Below are positions 1-5,775 of a stretch of 6,230 bases of DNA, piece by piece. The notes beneath the pieces are model-generated. The model did no database searches and had not been told where the DNA came from. It saw only the letters and a program-made list of their open reading frames with translations. Within the stretch, counting starts at the first letter, position 1. Each line of letters starts with the position of its first letter. The position numbers and the translations under genes were made by a program. Source of the DNA: an uncultured Senegalimassilia sp. (GTDB lineage: Bacteria > Actinomycetota > Coriobacteriia > Coriobacteriales > Eggerthellaceae); contig CALEWN010000137.1 in assembly GCA_937925385.1 (NCBI GenBank), positions 1 through 6,230 on the forward strand, written 5' to 3'.

Positions 1-7
1 CCTCCCC

Positions 8-13
8 TATAAT
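8..13 (+). promoter_or_regulatory. -10 box upstream of the pyridoxamine kinase gene
   Basis: TATAAT, a perfect match to the sigma70-type -10 consensus, lies 37 bases before the GTG start of the kinase gene. The expected -35 hexamer would fall outside the window, so only half of the promoter is visible. The distance would leave a short 5' leader of about 30 bases holding the AGGAAAG ribosome binding site at 37-43. In a GC-rich genome a chance perfect hexamer at this position is unlikely, but the -35 box cannot be checked. Confidence 0.6.
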
Positions 14-50
14 GTGCGCATAAGGAAACATCACCTAGGAAAGACGCCCC

Positions 51-911
51 GTGAGCACCATCGAACCCGCCGACACCGCCCTGCCCAACCACAACAACCA
101 GAAGAAGATCGCGCTCATCAACGACTTCACCGGCTTCGGCCGATGCTCGGTTGCGGTGCAGCTTCCCGTAATCTCCCAGCTTGGCGTGCAATGCTGCGTG
201 CTGCCCACCTCGGTGCTGTCCAACCACACGGGCTTCCCCAGCTACAGCTTTCAAGACTTCACGCCCTACATGCGCGAGCACATCCGCGAGTGGCGCAAGC
301 TCGGCCTGAAGTTCCGCGGCATCTGCACAGGCTTCCTGGGATCGGCGGAGCAGATCGCGGTAGTCAGCGAGTTCATCGACGAATTCGGCGGCCCCGACTG
401 CATCGTGATGGTCGACCCCGTCATGGGCGACGAGGGCCACCCCTACGGCACCTACACGCCGGAGATGTGCGAACGCATGGCCGAGCTCACGGCGAAGGCC
501 GACATCATCACCCCGAACCTCACCGAAGCGTGCATCCTGGCAGGCATGCCCTTCAGCAAGGACATGGCCTGCGAAGATGCCGCTGAAATCGCTCAGCAGC
601 TATCGCAAACCGGCCCTGCGCGCGTGGTGGTCACCGGCGTGGAGTTCCAAGACCGCGTGGCAAACGTGTGCTATGAGCGGGACCGTGCGCCCTTCACCGT
701 GCAAACCGCGCGCTTGGGCGGGCAGCGCTCCGGCACCGGCGACGTGTTCTCCGCCATCCTCATCGCCGACGCGGTCAACGACGTGCCGCTGGAAAAGTCG
801 GTGGAGAAGGCATCGCACTTCGTGTGCACCTGCGTCGAGCGCGCCATCGACATGGACCTGCCGCGCACCGACGGCCTACCCATCGAGGAGGAGCTGCGCA
901 ACCTGCGCTAG
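51..911 (+). CDS. Pyridoxal/pyridoxamine kinase (PdxK/PdxY-type, ribokinase fold)
   Basis: A 286-residue protein of the PfkB/ribokinase-like vitamin B6 kinases. The family phosphorylates pyridoxal, pyridoxamine or pyridoxine at the 5'-hydroxyl using ATP, for pyridoxal-5'-phosphate salvage in the cytoplasm. The N-terminal stretch at residues 20-62 (INDFTGFGRCSVAVQLPVIS, then VLPT and SNHTGFP) is typical of the subgroup annotated as pyridoxamine kinase. DPVMGD (122-127) and TPNLTEA (154-160) are family motifs. GTGD (228-231) forms the anion hole, and Asp231 is the expected catalytic base. Length is normal for the family. The GTG start is chosen because AGGAAAG (37-43) sits seven bases upstream and the conserved domain begins soon after; the first 18 residues are a poorly conserved extension. 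Substrate preference among B6 vitamers, or a hydroxymethylpyrimidine kinase activity, cannot be read from sequence, so no symbol is given. The next gene starts 132 bases downstream on the same strand. Confidence 0.93.
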   Translation: MSTIEPADTALPNHNNQKKIALINDFTGFGRCSVAVQLPVISQLGVQCCVLPTSVLSNHTGFPSYSFQDFTPYMREHIREWRKLGLKFRGICTGFLGSAEQIAVVSEFIDEFGGPDCIVMVDPVMGDEGHPYGTYTPEMCERMAELTAKADIITPNLTEACILAGMPFSKDMACEDAAEIAQQLSQTGPARVVVTGVEFQDRVANVCYERDRAPFTVQTARLGGQRSGTGDVFSAILIADAVNDVPLEKSVEKASHFVCTCVERAIDMDLPRTDGLPIEEELRNLR

Positions 912-1043
912 CATCGCGCACCGCGCGCCGGCCGCGGACGCGCACCTTGCAGCAGGCGCACCTTAAGGCGTACCCTAAACGGAAACGGGAAGGCGAACCG
1001 CATCGCAACCTTCGCCCCCCACCTCAAGCGAAAGAAGCTCATC

Positions 1044-1682
1044 ATGGCGAAAACGAAAGCCGAGACCATCGTATATCCCGTGCACAACGGGCTCTACGTC
1101 AACCTGACGAACCGCTGCAGTTGCGCCTGCACCTTCTGCATCCGCCAAACCGCCGACGGCGTGGGCGAAGACGGCGAAGGCGGCGAGAACAACCTGTGGC
1201 TCGACCATGAGCCCTCCTTCGAGGAGGTCATGGCAGCGTTCGACAAGCAGGATATGAGCCGCTACGAAGAGGTGGTCTTCTGCGGATACGGCGAGCCCAC
1301 CTGCGCCTTCGACATGCTCAAGCGCGTGGCCGCCGAGGTGAAGTGCCGCTACAACCTGCCCGTGCGCGTGAACACCAACGGCCAGGGCAGCCTGATCTGC
1401 GGCCGCGATATCGCGCCGGAGTTCGAGGGCATCGTGGACACGGTCTCCATCAGCCTGAACACCCCCAACGCCGACGAGTACGCCGCCATCGTGCGCAGCC
1501 GCTTCGGCGACGAGGCGTTCCCGGGCATGCTCGACTTCGCGCGCGAGGTGCGCAAGTACGTGCCCAACGTCGTGATGACCACCGTGGAAACCACCATCAG
1601 CCACGAGGACGAGGCCGCCTGTCAGCGAATCTGCGACGAGCTGGGCGTGCGCTATCGCATCCGTGCCTGGGTGAACTCGTAA
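1044..1682 (+). CDS. Radical SAM protein, TatD-family-associated type
   Basis: A 212-residue compact radical SAM enzyme. The CX3CX2C iron-sulfur motif is C25, C29 and C32 (context LTNRCSCACTFCIR), which would bind a [4Fe-4S] cluster that cleaves S-adenosylmethionine. An extra cysteine, C27, lies inside the motif. GYGEPT (81-86) is the SAM-binding GGEP-type motif. NTNGQG (110-115) and SISLNTP (135-141) are further conserved barrel strands. The overall pattern, including NLWLDHEPS after the cluster motif, matches the small family named for its frequent linkage to tatD nucleases; its reaction is unknown to me. No tatD gene is in this window. Residues 38-49 form an acidic glycine-rich loop (DGVGEDGEGGEN) that looks expanded. 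The ATG at 1044 follows a weak purine-rich stretch (GAAAGAAG, 1029-1037). The gene ends just before a strong hairpin terminator, and it may be cotranscribed with the kinase upstream. Confidence 0.88.
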   Translation: MAKTKAETIVYPVHNGLYVNLTNRCSCACTFCIRQTADGVGEDGEGGENNLWLDHEPSFEEVMAAFDKQDMSRYEEVVFCGYGEPTCAFDMLKRVAAEVKCRYNLPVRVNTNGQGSLICGRDIAPEFEGIVDTVSISLNTPNADEYAAIVRSRFGDEAFPGMLDFAREVRKYVPNVVMTTVETTISHEDEAACQRICDELGVRYRIRAWVNS

Positions 1683-1718
1683 GGCCCGGCACGTTCCAGG
1701 CAACAACCCAAACAGCAA

Positions 1719-1748
1719 GAGGGCCCGCGGCGCAAACCGCGGGCCCTC
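1719..1748. terminator. Bidirectional intrinsic terminator between convergent genes
   Basis: A perfect 12-bp stem, GAGGGCCCGCGG (1719-1730) with CCGCGGGCCCTC (1737-1748), encloses a 6-base loop CGCAAA. It lies 37 bases after the radical SAM stop and 26 bases before the stop of the minus-strand VWA gene. The T-rich tract is poor on both sides (CCTCGTTTC on plus, TTGCTGTTTGG on minus), as is common in GC-rich genomes. Its position between two convergent gene ends makes it a likely terminator for both. Confidence 0.85.
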
Positions 1749-1774
1749 CTCGTTTCAGGCGATTTCGCGCCGCG

Positions 1775-3285
1775 CTACTTCGCCGTCTCCAGATACGGGG
1801 AATTGCGGCTCTGCTCGATCTCGTACATGGTCTGCACGTTCTTCAGCTCGTAGTCGTTGAGCTGCGAGGAGGATATGGCGTCGAACTCCTCGGGCGTGTA
1901 CGTCTGCGTGTACCAGCGCTTCGTGGCGAAGTAATCGGTCAGGTCCTGATTCTTGAAGCCGCGGCCGTGGCGCGCGAATATCTCGTTGCGCGCAAGGTAG
2001 AGCTCCCACAGCGACATCTTCTCCAGCTCGGAGCGCGAGTAGTACTTCGAAGCGCTGTCGGGCAGCACGTAATCCTGCGAGCTCACGCTGGTGTCATAGG
2101 AGGAGATGCTGGTCACGGGCACATACGTATGCGAGATCTGCCCTGCGAACGGACCCGAATCCGAGCAGCTCAGCAGCACGGTGCGCGTAGCGGAGGTGCT
2201 GCCGGGGCACGTGGAGGTGAACACCACGCGGCACATGGAGCGCTGATCGTCGTAGATGGACTGGTAGATCTGGCGAAGTGCCTGCGCCAAGTCGTCCGAC
2301 GCCGCATCGTAGTACGTGTCGTTGCCAGCGACTGCAGCGAGCTGCGGTTCACATCGCCGCCCACGCCAACGATGTAAACGGGGATGCCCGTTTGCTGGGA
2401 CAGCGTGATGACGTCGTTCAAGCTGTAGTTGCTGCTGTTCTCCTCGCCATCGGTGAACGCTATGACCACGCGCGAGCCCGATTTCAGGTTCGTACGCTGC
2501 AGCGCCCAATACAGCGCATCGTAAAGCGCCGTCTCACCGGTAGGCGAAACCGCATCGATGGCGCTGTTGAGCAGCGCGGCGCTCGAGGTGAACGGCTGGC
2601 GATTGTACACGTAATCGTTGAACGAGGTGATCTCGGCCACATTGCCCTGGGTTTTCACCATCTCGTCGACGAACGAGCTTGCCGCCTTCTTGGCGCTGTC
2701 CATCTTGCTGCGCGCCCTCATGGACCCGCTCTGGTCGACCACCAGGTTGATGTTCATGGCATCGCCCACGGCAAGCGGGACCACCTGCTCGACTGTTGCC
2801 GGATACTGCGAACCGGATGAATCGGTTTCCGTGACGGCGAACTGGGACGCGTCAAGGCCGCTTGGCGTCGAACCCGCCTGGTCGGCGATCTTCGTATACA
2901 AGGTGACCTGCGGATACGCGGAATTGTCCACCTGCGACACGAACATCGTCAACGGGCTTTTCGGCTCCGACGAGGCGGTTGCGGGCTGGCTTGATGCCGT
3001 AGGCTGCTGCACCGTCGTCGGCGTCTGGACGCTGCCCGAATCGGCATCCGAGACATCGTCGCCGCCAGGCCACAGGAAATACAGCGCCGCGGCTATAGCG
3101 ACGATGGCCACGACCACCCAAATGGTCGGGATGTCGCCGATGGATTTCTTCGAAGAAGCGTTGCCGGCTGAAGCGGCGCCCGAAGCGGGCGCGTTGCCGC
3201 CGGACGCCGAGCTTAGAGCCTTGCCGCACGATGAGCAGAACGCGTCACCGTCTTTGACCGAGGCTCCGCAATGGGGGCAGAACAT
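1775..3285 (-). pseudogene. Zinc-ribbon/TM/VWA/YARHG membrane protein gene, frameshifted
   Basis: One gene split over two frames. The first frame (3285 to 2170, 371 codons) starts with a zinc ribbon (C3, C6, C17, C20), a low-complexity Ala/Ser/Gly linker, one transmembrane segment (about 54-72) and a Thr/Ser/Gln-rich linker. A von Willebrand A domain follows from about 177, with a complete MIDAS metal site: DQSGS (D184, S186, S188), T252 and D279 in FTDGEE. Homology stops at residue 321 (SSLQSLA), after which the frame gives an Arg/Thr/Pro-rich tail. The other frame (to 1775) continues sensibly with NDTYYDAASDDLAQALRQIY and ends in a YARHG domain (LARNEIFARHG, then YFATKRWY and LNDYELKN). Restoring one base near 2321-2335 gives 503 residues. 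The ATG at 3285 has AAGGAAAGG upstream. The VWA part is predicted extracellular and probably binds a protein ligand; YARHG is found in envelope proteins. The shift could be a true mutation, a sequencing error or, less likely, recoding. The gene lies 51 bases behind the amidase, probably in the same operon. Confidence 0.85.
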
Positions 3286-3336
3286 GTCAGATCCCTTTCC
3301 TTCCAGTTAAGCGCCGCTTGACGTTGTCGCCGAAAG

Positions 3337-4158
3337 CTAGCGCGCCGTACCGTCGTGCGTGCGTGCTTCCTGATAGTTCCTCAAATAGGCGGCGAATTCC
3401 TCGGACGTATCGGAATTCCCCGTTCGCCAGGCCTTATGGTCGATGATAGCGCTTTCGAACCCGTAATAGGCGTCGATGTAGGCGATCAGGTCATCGAGCG
3501 CCCGAAGCTGGGCCTGCGGATAATCGCCGGAACCGCCCACGTGCACCATCTCGATGCCCACCGAGTACGAGTTCATGCCGTAATCGGCCATGGCCGAGCC
3601 GATGGGGACGGTGCCCAGCTTGTCGTCGCGCGATTCGTCCTCCACGCCGAACTGCGCGTTATGCCCCGTATCGCCGTATCCCGCGTGGTGCACGATGGCG
3701 TCGAGCGGCGCGCATTGCGCCACGGACCCGTCCTTGTTCACGATGAAGTGAGCGGCCACCAGGTTACCGTTGCTCGCCCAGTAGCTCACCACCGATGCGG
3801 CATCGTTGTCGCCCTCGGTGTCATGGAGCACGATGTACTTCTGGCATTCCGCCGGCTTTTGCCCGTGCACGAACTGCTCCTGCGACAAATCGACGATGGA
3901 AAGCTTCGCACGCAGCTCATCAGCCGTTTGCGCTTGCTTCTGCTGCGCAGCGTCCCCTTCGGAAGGCTGCGCCGACCCCTGATCGGCAGAATCGTCGCGC
4001 GGCACATCCGCCACGTTCTCGAACCGCTCCTGCTCCTGCGCGCCCGGCGCCTGCGCGTTATCTTCGCCCGATGCGCAACCGCATACGGCGACGGCCGCCA
4101 GCGCGCACGCCAGCGCCGCAACGCATATCTTGCACGCGGTGACGCTTCCCCTTGCCAT
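3337..4158 (-). CDS. Lipoprotein N-acetylmuramoyl-L-alanine amidase (Amidase_2 family)
   Basis: A 273-residue protein with a lipoprotein signal: a short basic N-terminus, a hydrophobic core (about 11-25) and a lipobox VCGC, giving C28 as the likely lipidated cysteine. A disordered Gln/Glu/Asp/Ala-rich spacer runs to about residue 80. The catalytic domain (about 100-260) resembles the Amidase_2/PGRP/T7-lysozyme fold, zinc enzymes that cut the bond between N-acetylmuramic acid and L-alanine in peptidoglycan. Visible landmarks are IVLHDTE (H112, zinc ligand), AAHFIVNKDGSVAQC, VHHAGYGDTGHN, SVGIEMVH, and DHKAWRTGNSDTSEEF, where H241 and D250 are the probable second and third zinc ligands. The usual Lys two residues before the last ligand appears to be N248. 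The frame stays open upstream, but ATG 4158 is chosen because AAGGAGG lies five bases before it and the signal peptide begins there. It probably acts at the outer face of the membrane. The VWA/YARHG gene follows 51 bases downstream. Confidence 0.88.
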   Translation of the reverse strand: MARGSVTACKICVAALACALAAVAVCGCASGEDNAQAPGAQEQERFENVADVPRDDSADQGSAQPSEGDAAQQKQAQTADELRAKLSIVDLSQEQFVHGQKPAECQKYIVLHDTEGDNDAASVVSYWASNGNLVAAHFIVNKDGSVAQCAPLDAIVHHAGYGDTGHNAQFGVEDESRDDKLGTVPIGSAMADYGMNSYSVGIEMVHVGGSGDYPQAQLRALDDLIAYIDAYYGFESAIIDHKAWRTGNSDTSEEFAAYLRNYQEARTHDGTAR

Positions 4159-4198
4159 AGGCCCCTCCTTGCCGTGCCGCAACTTCTCATTCGCAACC

Positions 4199-4227
4199 AA
4201 GATACGCTCGCCGCAATGCCCCGACAA
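4199..4227 (-). promoter_or_regulatory. Putative promoter of the amidase/VWA operon
   Basis: Read on the minus strand, TTGTCG (4222-4227) and TATCTT (4199-4204) are separated by exactly 17 bases. Each matches the sigma70-type consensus at four of six positions. The -10 box lies about 40 bases before the ATG at 4158, a natural distance with room for the AAGGAGG site. This is prediction from sequence alone, and other weak boxes may exist in the 258-base divergent region. Confidence 0.45.
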
Positions 4228-4344
4228 GGCCCCTATCTGGCCGAATGAGCACAGGGGCGGCAAACGCCGCAAAAACCGAAGCCCGTCCCGCAACCCGACC
4301 CGCCGACGAGCACGCAAGGCCACAGCGCGACCACAGAGCTGCGG

Positions 4345-4350
4345 TACAAT
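4345..4350 (+). promoter_or_regulatory. Putative -10 box for the YbjQ-family gene
   Basis: TACAAT matches the -10 consensus at five of six positions and lies 66 bases before the ATG at 4417. No convincing -35 hexamer is seen about 17 bases upstream, where the sequence is CACAGCGC-like. The rest of the divergent region on this side is plain GC-rich sequence with no other clear signal. Confidence 0.4.
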
Positions 4351-4416
4351 ACGGCAAGCAGCGCGGCGGCGCGCGCACGCGCCGCCGCCTCCTACCCAAA
4401 CGCAAAGGAGCCTCCC

Positions 4417-4728
4417 ATGATCGTCACCTCCGCAGACGTGGTACCCGGCCAAAACGTCCAAGTCCTCGGGTTGGTACGCGGCAACATCGTCACCTCGCGC
4501 CACATCGGCCGCGATATGATGGCCGGCATGAAGGAGCTGGTGGGCGGCGAGATCAAGTCGTACACCGAGATGACCGACCAAGCCCGCACCGTGGCGGAGG
4601 GCCGCATGATCGCCGAGGCAGAACGCCTCGGCGCCGATGCCGTGGTGGCCATGCGCTTCTCGAGCGGCTCCATCAACCCCGGCACCATCGAGATGCTGGC
4701 CTACGGCACCGCCGTGAAGTTCGTGTAG
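4417..4728 (+). CDS. YbjQ/DUF74-family protein (putative heavy-metal-binding domain)
   Basis: A 103-residue protein that aligns along its whole length with the YbjQ family. Shared features are a short N-terminal strand ending in a Gly-rich turn, GRDMMAGMKELVGGEIKSYTEM (G31 to M52), the helix containing QARTVAEGRMIAEAERLGADAVV (about 55-77), and a final strand ending GTAVKFV. Family members are small cytoplasmic proteins thought to form ring-like oligomers; some databases call them heavy-metal-binding, but the role is not established. Length is normal (about 100-110). AAAGGAG at 4404-4410 lies six bases before the ATG. It is divergent from the amidase gene and 111 bases upstream of the Nudix gene. 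There is no sequence sign of shared function with either neighbour. Confidence 0.9.
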   Translation: MIVTSADVVPGQNVQVLGLVRGNIVTSRHIGRDMMAGMKELVGGEIKSYTEMTDQARTVAEGRMIAEAERLGADAVVAMRFSSGSINPGTIEMLAYGTAVKFV

Positions 4729-4749
4729 CTGCTGTTCATAGCACTTTAT

Positions 4750-4815
4750 CGGGGCCCGTTCGCAGCGCCCCGCCGACCCCGTACCATCCCGACTGCCCGC
4801 CCAACCGGCGGGCAG
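4750..4815 (+). terminator. Two GC-rich hairpins between the YbjQ and Nudix genes
   Basis: The first hairpin pairs CGGGGC (4750-4755) with GCCCCG (4767-4772) around an 11-base loop. The second is stronger: CTGCCCGCC (4793-4801) pairs with GGCGGGCAG (4807-4815) around loop CAACC. Neither is followed by a T tract. They may terminate the YbjQ transcript, or the second may be a leader hairpin: it ends only 11 bases before the GGAAGGAA ribosome binding site of the Nudix gene, so it could influence translation without covering that site. Confidence 0.4.
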
Positions 4816-4839
4816 CGCGGCATCTGGAAGGAACGCCCC

Positions 4840-5355
4840 ATGTCAACGCCCGAGTTCATCACCAACCTGCGAGCGAAGATCGGCAACGACCCGCTATGGC
4901 TCACCGGCATCACCGCCTACGTGGAGGATGCCCAAGGCCGCATCTTGCTGGGCAAGCGCGCCGATACCGGGCAGTGGGCGCTCGTCTACGGCATCGTGGA
5001 ACCCGCCGAAGAGCCGGCCGACACCTGCGTGCGGGAGGCCCTTGAGGAAACGGGCGTCGACATCGAGCCAGTAAGCCTGGTCAGCGTGAAGTCGTCCCCG
5101 TATATGGTCACCTACGCCAACGGCGACCAATGCCAATACATGGACCTGCTGTTCTTCTGCTGCCCTCGCAAGGGCGGCAATGCGCAACCCTGCGTCGCCG
5201 ACGACGAGAGCCTGGAAGTGGGCTGGTTTGCCCCGGACGCCCTTCCCCAGCCGCTGGCCACATCAACGCAATCGCGTCTTGAGCTGGTACAACGCTTCAA
5301 GCAAAACGCCGCCCAAGGCAACCCCGCCTGCCTGTTCGCCCACACCCTCGCCTAG
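4840..5355 (+). CDS. Nudix hydrolase (MutT-like)
   Basis: A 171-residue Nudix-fold pyrophosphohydrolase, a family that cleaves nucleoside diphosphates linked to another moiety using Mg2+ or Mn2+. The Nudix box is complete at residues 51-73: G51, E57, then R65-E66, E69-E70 and G72-V73, fitting GX5EX7REUXEEXGU. The N-terminal part (FITNLRAKIGNDPLWLTGITAYV) and the run RILLGKRADTGQWALVYGIVEPAEEPA resemble a common actinobacterial subgroup. In that subgroup the segment before the box usually reads ALPGG, whereas here it is ALVYG. Later landmarks are YANGDQCQYMDLLFFC and EVGWFAPDALP. The substrate (oxidised nucleotide, ADP-ribose, or another) cannot be told from sequence. The ATG follows AAGGAA (4828-4833) by six bases. 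The gene is followed by a weak hairpin and a repeat-rich intergenic region. Confidence 0.93.
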   Translation: MSTPEFITNLRAKIGNDPLWLTGITAYVEDAQGRILLGKRADTGQWALVYGIVEPAEEPADTCVREALEETGVDIEPVSLVSVKSSPYMVTYANGDQCQYMDLLFFCCPRKGGNAQPCVADDESLEVGWFAPDALPQPLATSTQSRLELVQRFKQNAAQGNPACLFAHTLA

Positions 5356-5360
5356 CCGGA

Positions 5361-5384
5361 GGCGGCGCCAACGCCAACGCCGCC
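5361..5384 (+). terminator. Weak hairpin just after the Nudix gene
   Basis: GGCGGCG (5361-5367) pairs with CGCCGCC (5378-5384) around a 10-base loop, starting six bases after the Nudix stop codon. It is followed by CAAAAC rather than a T tract. It could be a factor-independent terminator stem of the GC-rich type, acting with the long palindrome that begins at 5390, but the evidence is structural only. Confidence 0.35.
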
Positions 5385-5389
5385 CAAAA

Positions 5390-5465
5390 CCGGACAGATA
5401 AACCTCCGTCCCCGATTTGTCCAACCCAAATCCGGACACTTGGGGACGGAGGCTTATCTGTCCGG
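5390..5465. repeat. REP-like long palindrome of GGGGACGGAGG type
   Basis: A 24-base left arm (5390-5413, beginning CCGGACAGATAA and ending CCTCCGTCCCC) is the reverse complement of the right arm (5442-5465, GGGGACGGAGG through CTGTCCGG) except for one A/C mismatch. The 28-base centre holds alternative stems: GATTTG (5414-5419) with CAAATC (5427-5432), or TGTCC (5418-5422) with GGACA (5434-5438). CCGGACA occurs at both 5390-5396 and 5432-5438. GTCCCC/GGGGAC palindromes of this kind are known as dispersed extragenic repeats in many bacteria, often linked to REP-associated Y1 transposases (RAYT). No such transposase is in the window. The element may also act as a terminator for the Nudix gene. 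Confidence 0.75.
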
Positions 5466-5497
5466 CTGCCGAGCGCGCATTTGACGCACCCTCTGAC

Positions 5498-5652
5498 TTC
5501 TGGACGGTTTTGCAGCTTTTCGGGCCTGAATTTGCCATGGGTGCCGAAGTTCTGGGCGGTTTTCGCGCCCATTTCCCGCAAGCGCTCGACAAAAGCCCTG
5601 GTCACGCTTCCCTAAAGGACGCCTTCGAGCTACAAAACCGCCCAGAACTTCG
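5498..5652. repeat. Intergenic inverted repeat with a third diverged copy
   Basis: CGAAGTTCTGGGCGGTTTT (5545-5563) is repeated as an exact 19-base reverse complement at 5634-5652. Inside it, GCTCGA (5584-5589) pairs with TCGAGC (5625-5630), so a nested hairpin of about 108 bases could form. A third copy, TTCTGGACGGTTTTGCAGCT (5498-5517), is direct relative to the left arm and matches the reverse complement of 5628-5647 at 18 of 20 positions. These may be decayed parts of a dispersed element or a structured RNA; neither is established. I see no transposase. Confidence 0.65.
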
Positions 5653-5724
5653 CCCCCTTCCATTTCGCTTTCTGCAGAATTCCTCGAAATCGAGCGGTTT
5701 ACCCCATACCGGATGCGTTCGGCT

Positions 5725-5753
5725 TTACCATCTTTTTACCTTCTCTTTATACT
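5725..5753 (+). promoter_or_regulatory. Putative sigma70-type promoter of the PAP2 gene
   Basis: TTACCA (5725-5730, four of six to the -35 consensus) and TATACT (5748-5753, five of six to the -10 consensus) are separated by exactly 17 bases. The -10 box ends 22 bases before the ATG at 5776, giving a short leader with GGGAG as ribosome binding site. The local rise in A/T content supports it. TTTACC occurs at 5724-5729 and, with one added T upstream, at 5734-5740, which could be a small operator-like direct repeat. Confidence 0.55.
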
Positions 5754-5775
5754 CGAAGGCCAGATGGGAGTTTTC

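Larger units (their letters stand above)
5356..5775. other. Gene-free region of about 420 bases, repeat-rich
   Basis: Between the Nudix stop and the PAP2 start no frame reads as a credible protein. Open frames exist on both strands but lack ribosome binding sites, overlap the palindrome arms and have no recognisable domain. The region holds, in order, the weak hairpin, the REP-like palindrome, the inverted repeat family, and a stretch at about 5653-5720 where I see only a small CTCG/CGAG hairpin (5682-5693). Base composition turns more A/T-rich after about 5660, as expected for a promoter region, and the promoter follows at 5725-5753. Confidence 0.6.

Noticed and set aside
940..964. Direct repeat GCGCACCTT (940-948 and 956-964) between the first two genes
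   Set aside because: Nine bases in GC-rich DNA occurring twice is weak evidence; there is no further copy and no clear promoter or operator geometry.
975..1718. 247-codon minus-strand open frame opposite the radical SAM gene
   Set aside because: It is the His/Ala/Val-rich antisense shadow of a gene with clear catalytic motifs; GC-rich codon bias keeps the opposite frame open.
2321..2340. Programmed -1 ribosomal frameshift in the VWA gene
   Set aside because: No X-XXY-YYZ slippery heptamer is present at the junction where homology changes frame; a missing base is the simpler explanation.
4159..4581. N-terminal extension of the amidase frame up to 4581
   Set aside because: It overlaps the divergent YbjQ gene and would bury the lipoprotein signal peptide. 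The start at 4158 has AAGGAGG and an immediate signal sequence.
5263..5663. Several minus-strand open frames of 69-109 codons
   Set aside because: They read through the palindrome arms and the antisense of the Nudix gene, are rich in Arg, Pro and Ser, and have no ribosome binding site or motif.
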